DNA of 21,229 nt, from the IMG/VR virus record IMGVR_UViG_3300005824_000045, positions 1 through 21,229 of that record, one strand, 5' to 3'. The notes below the pieces were generated by a model that was not told where the DNA came from, did not search any database, and worked only from the letters and a program-made list of their open reading frames with translations. This document shows positions 16,601 through 21,229 of the stretch, in pieces. The stretch is from a virus. The translations under genes and the position numbers were made by a program. How positions within the stretch are numbered: position 1 is the stretch's first letter; every line of letters starts with the position of its first letter.

Positions 16601-17685
16601 CGACGCTGACTTGGCGCGATCCGCTCCCGAACGGGAACGTGGGCAACGACCAAATCATCGGTTACGACGTCCGTTGGGCGCCACAGGTCGACGCCTCCTT
16701 CACGACCGCGACTCGGATTGCTGACCTTGTTCCTTGGCCAGCATCGTCTCTCTCGGTTCCGACCCGCAACGGCGCATACCTTATCAAGCCATACACCTCG
16801 TCCGGCATTTACTCGGTCGAGGCGAAGCGAACCGTCATCCAGACCGAAGACATCCAGCGGATCGACTACTACACGACGCCGCGGTTCAACCCAGATTGGC
16901 AAGGGCAGCTCATCGATACGGAGATCGTCGGCGGAGAGCTTCGTCTCAAGCCGCTCGCAGACGGCAGCTATCCAGGCACCGGATATTTTATCGCGGCATA
17001 TCGGGAGGAGTTCAACCAAGTCCTCATCTGTCAGATCGCCGCACAGATGGCTGTGTACGGGTTTACGACCGGAGACGTCTTGGGTGGGCCGAAGTTCAAC
17101 CCGCTCGCGAACGCAACGCCGCTCGGCGCGGTCGGCGGCGCGAACAATTACGATGCGAAGCTGTGGGTGGCGAGTTCCGATCGGAGAGGAGAGACGCTGA
17201 GCGATTGGCAGCCCATCGCAATCGCCGATCCTCTTGCCGGTTCAACCGTCGATCTCAGCGCAGACGCTCGACCGATTATCAACGGGCAGTTCGAGGGGCA
17301 AGAGATTTGGTTCCTGATCGAGCTTCGGAGTTTCGACCTGCTGACGACTCCTTCGGTCGTTGTCGGCGGCGCAAACATCGACTTCCCAGAACGCGAGGAG
17401 AGCCTGAGCGATTATTTCGTCCCAGCAGGCGGAACTAGGATAACATTCAGTTATCCATTCGTGTACGCTCCTTCGGTCGCGGTCAGCCTACAGAACGCTG
17501 GAACGTATGACTTTGTCCGCAGAGGCGCGGTCGACCAATACGGGTTTGACATCGAGGTTCTCGCCGGAACCGCCAAGTCAATATTCAGCAATGGCTTCAG
17601 CGACGGCTTCTTCAAACAATCCGGCGAGCCGGTCGACGGCAGTGTCGATATTATCATCCAAGGCGTCGGGAGGGTTGTTGTATGA
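13621..17685 (+). CDS. Tail tip/central fibre protein: I-J-like fusion
   Basis: This 1354-residue protein is the tail-tip and host-specificity protein. Residues 16-75 look like the beta-grasp domain of lambda I ('GQIELVMPSGSNLQDIADAV'). A six-Gly stretch (76-81) and hydrophobic segments at about 84-106 and 111-136 follow, as in I-type proteins. The J-like part starts near 158 with 'STPYAAIPRVYGKHRLFPRL'. At about 643-738 is a phage-tail_3-like segment ('YGESQRMVYADGYDENTA', 'YMLAQGLLRREEFTIEVDIE'). Two FN3-like domains start near 866 ('QPPTNVRVVQNN') and 976. The end (1261-1354) is a beta-rich, H-lectin-like module. AAGGAG at 13608-13613 supports ATG 13621; the open frame to 13432 is a shadow of the NlpC/P60 gene. 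Confidence 0.93.
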   Translation: MANALIRPHPLSDRGQIELVMPSGSNLQDIADAVWAQDAQTCVVLTINGDIIPSKYWKQVRPKDGAMVRGTLTFAGGGGGGKKILALVAIIAIAVFAPYAAIAMGFTTTAGALTGLGYAVAAGISMVGNMLVNSLFKPAGVSAGSSGSSTDPKESQTYSITSQSNQSTPYAAIPRVYGKHRLFPRLAATPFVVSESGEQYLYMLLDFGFGPLSLSDLEIGDTPLLNYQEVSYRIHKEFVAGDRLSIYTSDVYVETIGSELQYNQPVIRVSAPESIKLGVDLAFPRGLVTYNDAGNRTPRSVSFDIQLRLEGSPTWIGYGAFPYTTSSNLTTTVTANDVLVDANVRMTEADEKPIYGLPKGTLTLTVKAGFVPTPSYTLVFPNGEAYSIASVAGNIITLAQPLSEDFFVGTTSSTTLSLPATATTSSASRLTVKASSAEPVFVSLSLSVPKGKYEISVNRVTADNTSSRTQDLAAFNSLRSSADRPPIAPRVPHTIMELRIKASEQLSGQIRTLSAIATAELASWDGTVWAKAPTRSPAAAFLDVLIGTANRRPMPASAVDLDSLQEWSEYCETIYQGEPLYLFDHVVDYNTTIYQLLNSIASAGRATLSWRDGKIGVIIDRNQTVPAQMFTPRNSWNMSSQRMYLETPHALRIAFVDPAIGYGESQRMVYADGYDENTATVFEDLKLFGVTRATQAWRDGRYMLAQGLLRREEFTIEVDIENLACIRGDLVWVQHDVLRVGGDSSRITDVISDTEFYQYDPLPNLAADEYGVRIRRSSDGSLVGPIKATASPPYGWVLDEPVERMQPDDLIVWGTLTKETGEYLVKNIQPGKDFTASMTMVEIARAIYSADTGPIPPYFPPQNGRPDGVLAQPPTNVRVVQNNKTIARRPAADIVLLWDTPDVGVYERYNTFTRGNDGSIISLGTYDDFRVVLAANEDLLTSDYVSQSFEFAVSSVDYTGGSSTLVWTTEEIYNPNYVPDAVDFLASNVQGEMTTLTWRDPLPNGNVGNDQIIGYDVRWAPQVDASFTTATRIADLVPWPASSLSVPTRNGAYLIKPYTSSGIYSVEAKRTVIQTEDIQRIDYYTTPRFNPDWQGQLIDTEIVGGELRLKPLADGSYPGTGYFIAAYREEFNQVLICQIAAQMAVYGFTTGDVLGGPKFNPLANATPLGAVGGANNYDAKLWVASSDRRGETLSDWQPIAIADPLAGSTVDLSADARPIINGQFEGQEIWFLIELRSFDLLTTPSVVVGGANIDFPEREESLSDYFVPAGGTRITFSYPFVYAPSVAVSLQNAGTYDFVRRGAVDQYGFDIEVLAGTAKSIFSNGFSDGFFKQSGEPVDGSVDIIIQGVGRVVV

Positions 17686-17909
17686 TTCCGTTAAGAATGA
17701 GCGTGAACTTTCATGTCGGGAGGACGCCGGTTATTAAGTTTGCTATGGGCGACGATCTCGGCAACGGCGTCTTCGTCGGGCGAGGGAACGCGCTGTTGAA
17801 GATGGACGACGGAGTACAGCTCACGTTGCCGGACGGAACCGTTTTGACTGGAGTACAATTACGCCAAGCGTTAGTCGCATTGGCCACCATCGCGGAGCAA
17901 ACCACATGA
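17682..17909 (+). CDS. Small protein between tip and fibre genes, 75 residues
   Basis: I do not recognise this protein. GGAGG at 17669-17673 lies 8 nt before ATG 17682, and both ends are ATGA overlaps, so it is very likely translated. It begins with beta-like sequence ('MSVNFHVGRTPVIKFAMGDD'), then 'MDDGVQLTLPDGTVLTGVQL', and ends in a short helix ('RQALVALATIAEQTT'). An in-frame ATG at 17697 is a less supported start. Its place between the tip protein and the fibre suggests an adaptor or fibre-attachment role, which is inference from position only. Confidence 0.75.
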   Translation: MIPLRMSVNFHVGRTPVIKFAMGDDLGNGVFVGRGNALLKMDDGVQLTLPDGTVLTGVQLRQALVALATIAEQTT

Positions 17910-19135
17910 GCCAGTATCAACTGCCCAACATCGATCCGGACGTAAACACCGGCACGCAACTTTCCCAATGGCTGAACCTTTGGGCAAACGCTCTTGAGAC
18001 GACGCAGATTGGACCGACTCGTCCGGTCGGCGTCTCTGCTGGCTTCCTGTGGATCGAAGACGTCAGCCCGACGCTATGGAACATGAAGGTGTTCGACGGC
18101 GTTCAGGACATCACCATCGCGAGCATGAACCCAAGTACCGGCCAGCCAATCGTCGGCGGTCTCGGAACCGCGGCATATGCCGACCTGATGGAGACGTTGT
18201 TCGACGCGACACCTGGCGCGGTAATGACGACCGGCGCATTTGGTCTCGCAGGCAACGCGCTCAACACGACGAACTACGACACGCTGTCGGCCTCCGGATT
18301 TTATTACAACGCAGCCGCATCGACTTCCGGCGCTCCATCGGCCGCGGCCAACTTCCGCGTCTTCCACCACAACATCAGCGCCAACGAGGCGTCGCAGATC
18401 GCCGTCCTCGGTCTCCTTTCTTACTCGAGGAGCAAGGCGGCTGGGACGTGGGGCGCGTGGGTAACGAATTGGAACTCAAGCAACCTCGTCAAGCAGACGT
18501 CTTCTTCCGACGGCGCGGTCGGTCGCGCTCTCTTGACAGGCGCGTTCGGGATCGGCGGCAGCGTCATTGCGAGTGCCGACGCCAACGCGATCGGCTTTGG
18601 CGGTTTGTACGGAGTAACCGCGGGAACCGCGAACATTCCGGTTGGGCAGGCTGGGGCGATCATCAGCTGCGTCTCGGGAACCTCCGCGGCAACGCAGCTG
18701 TACGTCGCCGACGTCGACTCCGCGATGTACGTCCGGTCGAAGGCCGCGAACGTATGGGGCGCATGGAAGACCGTCTCGCTCAGCGGAGGCAATCCACAAG
18801 TCAACAACACGCTCGACAAATGGATAAACAAGGGGAGCGTTACCGGCTCCGCGGCCGTCAACCCGCTGGATGGCGGCGCGCAATCAGCAGCGATGATCGG
18901 CGACACCTCGTTCACCTTCACGACCGCGGGCATCCCTTCGGGCTATTCGTGCGTGATGACGCTACAGCTGTATGGCGGGTTTGTGCCGACCTTTCCGGCC
19001 GGCATTAGCTGGCCAGACGCAACGGTGCCTGCTTACGACACAGCAGCAACCTACACGTTCGAGTTCGTAAACAAATCCGGAACGGTTAGTGTTTCCGGCT
19101 TCCAATCCGGAAACAAGATGGGAGTCCCAGCATGA
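17906..19135 (+). CDS. Tail fibre with two pyocin-knob-like repeats
   Basis: This 409-residue protein opens with a likely attachment region ('NTGTQLSQWLNLWANALETT', 'GFLWIEDVSPTLWNMKVFDG'). It then shows two similar domains at about residues 110-187 and 211-288, each beginning 'GAFGLAGNA'/'GAFGIGGSV', with a 'SGFYY'/'FGGLYG' turn, and ending 'YSRSKAAGTWGAW'/'YVRSKAANVWGAW'. This is the pattern of pyocin-knob modules in phage and tailocin fibres. The C-terminus (from about 300) is beta-rich. GCGGAG at 17891-17896 lies 9 nt before ATG 17906. It is probably a trimeric fibre contacting the cell surface; whether it binds a receptor or carries the following protein is not visible. Confidence 0.82.
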   Translation: MSQYQLPNIDPDVNTGTQLSQWLNLWANALETTQIGPTRPVGVSAGFLWIEDVSPTLWNMKVFDGVQDITIASMNPSTGQPIVGGLGTAAYADLMETLFDATPGAVMTTGAFGLAGNALNTTNYDTLSASGFYYNAAASTSGAPSAAANFRVFHHNISANEASQIAVLGLLSYSRSKAAGTWGAWVTNWNSSNLVKQTSSSDGAVGRALLTGAFGIGGSVIASADANAIGFGGLYGVTAGTANIPVGQAGAIISCVSGTSAATQLYVADVDSAMYVRSKAANVWGAWKTVSLSGGNPQVNNTLDKWINKGSVTGSAAVNPLDGGAQSAAMIGDTSFTFTTAGIPSGYSCVMTLQLYGGFVPTFPAGISWPDATVPAYDTAATYTFEFVNKSGTVSVSGFQSGNKMGVPA

Positions 19136-20136
19136 GTCGGAGAGCGATGTTAATGGCCGCAGCCGGATCGGGCGGCGGTGGGGGCGGCGGATCGGGCGGC
19201 AGCATTTGCAAATACGGGGTCGCGGCCAACGCGCTGAAATTGTTTTCCGGTCTATCCATGACACAGCTCCCAGCTCTAAACGGTACGATGCCAGTAGTGG
19301 CTCTTGATCCGTTGGGCAAGATCGTTATCGGCGCGGCAGCACAACTTCTTTACGTTTGGACGTTCAACGGAACCGGCTGGACGCGACAAACTTTCCCTTA
19401 CACCAACAGCGCTTGGCAAGGCGTATTCCACGGCAAGTTCAGCGGCGATGGTCAGACCCTGTTCATGGGAGCAGCGACGGACGCTTATGCCGACATTTGG
19501 ACGTCCTTCAAGCGTGTGGGCGATAACTTCTTCGAGTCGGAGAAGCTGATTTCGCCCACCAGAATATTCCAGTGCGTTCCGTCGTTCGACGGCAATACGG
19601 TGCTGCTTGATAGCGTCTTAAACCCAGTTACGTTCCGCGAGTACAACTTCAACGGGTCGAGCTGGACGCAGGGCATCGCGGTCGGTAACGGGCCTGCCGA
19701 TACGGCTATCGTTTCGCCCACCCTCGGTTTTAACACGGTAAACGGCAGCTTGTACGACCGCGTGCTTGGCGTCAATTCTTGGGTTCCGACGGGCGCAGGA
19801 CTTCCGACGCCGTCGTCGGGGTGGGTGATTGTGCCGACGGGCAGCGACAACGCATTCAAAGGCGCGTCGATAAATTCGTCGTGGAACCAGATCACGTTCC
19901 TCGTCGGCAGCGCGACCGGCGGCGGTTCCGAAACGGGCGACACGGTGGTGTTGTCTCCACCATTGGATACCTTCAACGCAATGACGTGTGGGCCGACCGG
20001 AGAGATCGCGGTAAACCGCTTTTTCTTCTATGACACCGGAGCAGCATTCCCCGTTGCGCTGTTGGGCAACGCAACCAGCGTCAGCGTCACGCCGAACGCC
20101 GGAGATGCGCTCATTTATGGCGGTGATTATTTATGA
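19132..20136 (+). CDS. Probable receptor-binding protein: Gly-rich linker plus propeller-like domain
   Basis: This 334-residue protein has a short basic N-terminus, a Gly/Ser linker at residues 12-23, and then repeating units of about 45 residues in which a 'DG/G' turn and hydrophobic strand are followed by a Trp-containing strand. Examples are 'LDPLGKIVIGAAAQLLYVWT', 'FSGDGQTLFMGAA', 'PSFDGNTVLLDSV' and 'EYNFNGSSWTQG'. This suggests a beta-propeller, although no named family was recognised. The linker and the place after the fibre gene suggest a distal fibre subunit or receptor-binding protein. GGGAG at 19120-19124 lies 7 nt before ATG 19132, which overlaps the fibre stop (ATGA). Val GTG codons look more frequent than in the upstream tail genes. 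Confidence 0.75.
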   Translation: MSRRAMLMAAAGSGGGGGGGSGGSICKYGVAANALKLFSGLSMTQLPALNGTMPVVALDPLGKIVIGAAAQLLYVWTFNGTGWTRQTFPYTNSAWQGVFHGKFSGDGQTLFMGAATDAYADIWTSFKRVGDNFFESEKLISPTRIFQCVPSFDGNTVLLDSVLNPVTFREYNFNGSSWTQGIAVGNGPADTAIVSPTLGFNTVNGSLYDRVLGVNSWVPTGAGLPTPSSGWVIVPTGSDNAFKGASINSSWNQITFLVGSATGGGSETGDTVVLSPPLDTFNAMTCGPTGEIAVNRFFFYDTGAAFPVALLGNATSVSVTPNAGDALIYGGDYL

Positions 20137-20321
20137 TTTACGCCGTCATGTTTTCGCTGGTGTTTTTGGCTGGCTGTTCCAGCGGCTATACCCGCGACGG
20201 TGTGACGGTGGTGACTTATTGCTTGCTCGGTGGATCTTACATCGACGATACGAAAACCACTCTCAACCACGAAACAGCCCCGCAGCAATGCGACTCAATC
20301 CAGAAGGAGAAACACCCATGA
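20133..20321 (+). CDS. Small outer-membrane lipoprotein
   Basis: This 62-residue protein starts with a hydrophobic segment and a good lipobox, 'MFSLVFLAGC', so Cys15 would be lipidated by the host. Residues after the Cys are Ser-Ser, which by the +2 rule favours the outer membrane. The mature part is about 48 residues with two more Cys (C30, C53) that could form a disulfide, and ends in a charged tail. ATGA overlaps join it to the genes on both sides; its own Shine-Dalgarno is weak. It lacks the Pro-richness of Rz1-type spanins. A superinfection-exclusion role, as for phage T5 Llp, is possible from its class and position, but the sequence does not prove it. Confidence 0.8.
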   Translation: MIYAVMFSLVFLAGCSSGYTRDGVTVVTYCLLGGSYIDDTKTTLNHETAPQQCDSIQKEKHP

Positions 20322-20920
20322 AGAAGTTAATCGCATTAACCGCGCTGATGATCGTCTCGACGTTCGCTTTCAGTTCGCAAGGCGACGACGGTTGCGTCGG
20401 CAATTGTTCCGGCTCCTCGCCGACGACGATCGAACAATGGCAGGCCAACATCCAAGCCCAGCAGCAGAAGCAGCAGCAAACCGCTACCGCAGACAGTCGC
20501 TCCGACAGTCGCTCCACGTCAGTGTCTGGCAGCGTCAGCAACGCAACGGGAGGTAGCGCGGACAACTCGGTCGTCGTCGACGCCTCGAGCGACTACAACG
20601 GCCCCAAGGCTTCCTCCGCGGCGAGCGTAGTGGTTGGAAACTGTCAGAGCGGAGGCTCGGGACAGACGCAGTCCGGCGGTCTCTCGACCGTGTTCGACTC
20701 GACCCAATGTCAGGCTCTCCGGCAAGTAACGGCCGAGCAGCAGCTGTACGTCTTTTACACGGAGATCGGCGACGCTGAGCAGGCCGCGGTTCATCTCGAG
20801 AATATGAAGAAGTTCAGCAAGCAAGCCGCCAACGCCGTCGATAACTCCGAAGTGACCAAGACGGTTGGTGGCGGCTTCCTCGATCTGATCCCAGTCGGCG
20901 TGATCGCCTTCCTGCTGTAG
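20318..20920 (+). CDS. Secreted/periplasmic protein of unknown function
   Basis: This 200-residue protein begins with a clear Sec-type signal ('MKKLIALTALMIVSTFAFSS'). The mature part holds four Cys (26, 30, 109, 131), a Gln-rich helix (about 39-55, 'NIQAQQQKQQQTATADS'), a Ser/Thr/Asn-rich region (56-120), a helical part 'CQALRQVTAEQQLYVFYTEI' with a following Ala/Lys helix, and a hydrophobic C-terminus 'FLDLIPVGVIAFLL'. AAGGAG at 20304-20309 lies 8 nt before ATG 20318; the frame is open back to 20030, but only as a shadow of upstream genes. It overlaps the lipoprotein stop by ATGA. I cannot name a family; the protein may act in the periplasm or at the envelope, possibly with the lipoprotein. 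Confidence 0.8.
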   Translation: MKKLIALTALMIVSTFAFSSQGDDGCVGNCSGSSPTTIEQWQANIQAQQQKQQQTATADSRSDSRSTSVSGSVSNATGGSADNSVVVDASSDYNGPKASSAASVVVGNCQSGGSGQTQSGGLSTVFDSTQCQALRQVTAEQQLYVFYTEIGDAEQAAVHLENMKKFSKQAANAVDNSEVTKTVGGGFLDLIPVGVIAFLL

Positions 20921-20924
20921 TAAA

Positions 20925-20951
20925 AGGAACGGCCCATTGCGGGCCGTTCTT
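20925..20951. terminator. Two-way terminator between convergent genes
   Basis: A stem of nine perfect pairs (GAACGGCCC / GGGCCGTTC), extended by a G-T and an A-T pair, has a 5-nt loop ATTGC. On the + strand it is followed by CTTGTT, and on the minus strand by CCTTTTAC. It lies just after the last structural gene and 2 nt from the minus-strand stop, so it can end transcription from both sides. Confidence 0.85.
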
Positions 20952-20952
20952 G

Positions 20953-21210
20953 TTAGGCGCGAGTTATCCGTCGTCCGTCGACGAGGAACTCGGCATAGTC
21001 GCCGTCCGGCATCAGAAGACAGCAGACGCGGACGTTGAGCGGCATATCAAAGGCCGCGGTTCCCGCGCTCGCCGTTCGGTCGATAACCGGAATGTCCAGA
21101 ACGTCAACCACGTACATCTTCGCGCCTTCTTCCGGAAGACTCATGGGGCGAAGCTGCTCGCACTTCCATTTCACTTCGTCGCCGTGGACGAACTTCTCGA
21201 GACGGCTCAT
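20953..21210 (-). CDS. Small protein on the opposite strand, possibly continuing past the window edge
   Basis: This 85-residue frame faces the structural block. From ATG it reads 'MSRLEKFVHGDEVKWKCEQL', then 'GAKMYVVDVLDIPVIDRTAS' and ends 'MPDGDYAEFLVDGRRITRA'. The arrangement 'F..GDeVkWk......KMyVvdV' loosely recalls small single-domain DUF2158-like proteins, a weak match. The frame stays open upstream (about six codons) to the window edge, and no Shine-Dalgarno is at a good distance, so the true start may be beyond the window. It probably belongs to another transcription unit, such as early or replication genes. It is a real gene candidate because a terminator serves its 3' end. Confidence 0.62.
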   Translation of the reverse strand: MSRLEKFVHGDEVKWKCEQLRPMSLPEEGAKMYVVDVLDIPVIDRTASAGTAAFDMPLNVRVCCLLMPDGDYAEFLVDGRRITRA

Positions 21211-21229
21211 CTTTGCGAAGAGTTCCTCG

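Noticed and set aside
15301-17019. 572-residue open frame on the minus strand inside the tip gene
   Set aside because: It mirrors the codon phase of the J-like gene, has Asp/Arg/Val-rich low-information composition and no ribosome binding site. It is a shadow of G+C-rich coding DNA.
18049-19008. 319-residue + strand frame inside the fibre gene
   Set aside because: Extremely Arg-rich, no start signal, wholly inside a gene with clear repeat domains. Same reasoning applies to the 293-residue frame at 13722-14603.
20133-20920. Lipoprotein and secreted protein as an o-spanin/i-spanin pair
   Set aside because: The lipoprotein is not Pro-rich and precedes rather than overlaps the partner; the partner has a cleavable-looking signal and low-complexity regions instead of a membrane anchor with a long coiled coil.
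1-21229. CRISPR arrays, tRNA genes, integrase, insertion sequences, defence or anti-defence genes
   Set aside because: No direct-repeat array, cloverleaf, recombinase motif or inverted-repeat-bounded element was seen. All sizeable frames are explained by structural genes or listed unknowns.

Overview
This window is the virion-structure and DNA-packaging region of a tailed bacteriophage with long-tail (siphovirus) architecture. The evidence is a lambda/HK97-type gene set: small and large terminase, HK97-fold capsid with its prohead protease, portal, neck proteins, tail tube, a frameshifted tail-assembly chaperone, tape measure, NlpC/P60 tail protein and a J-like tip protein. The host is probably a Gram-negative, G+C-rich bacterium: base composition looks near 60% G+C by eye, Shine-Dalgarno sequences are strong, and two late genes carry a lipobox and a Sec signal. 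No integrase, repressor, tRNA, CRISPR or insertion sequence was seen, so lifestyle cannot be judged from this window.

Layout, left to right on the + strand. (1) Packaging and head: small terminase (58-516), large terminase (513-2096), prohead protease (2155-2745), major capsid (2792-4162), a UUCG-loop terminator (4169-4193), a 59-residue small head protein (4203-4382), portal with an unusual C-terminal module (4379-5905) and a putative beta-rich virion protein (5886-6452). (2) Neck and tail tube: connector (6452-7081), probable head-closure protein (7081-7437), tail terminator (7437-7847), tail tube (7860-8801). (3) Tail assembly: chaperone G (8798-9292), its -1 frameshift product GT through a lambda-identical GGGAAAG site at 9202-9208 (to 9537), an unrecognised basic protein (9459-10181) and the tape measure (10181-12415). 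(4) Tail tip: M-like (12418-12771), L-like/DUF1833-like (12771-13244), NlpC/P60 (13244-13636) and a 1354-residue I-J-like fusion (13621-17685). (5) Fibre and envelope cassette: a 75-residue protein (17682-17909), a fibre with two pyocin-knob-like repeats (17906-19135), a Gly-rich linker plus propeller-like protein (19132-20136), a small lipoprotein (20133-20321) and a secreted Cys-containing protein (20318-20920). A two-way terminator (20925-20951) then separates this block from one convergent minus-strand gene (20953-21210).

Almost every gene junction is an ATGA, TGATG or TAATG overlap, so the block is translated as coupled cistrons with hardly any non-coding DNA. No gap exceeds 60 bases. 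The main points for a second look are: the portal with a CBM-like and collagen-like tail, a second in-phase slippery heptamer at the end of GT, a terminator placed between capsid and portal together with a portal-after-capsid gene order, and the pairing of a probable receptor-binding protein with a lipoprotein that could block the receptor.
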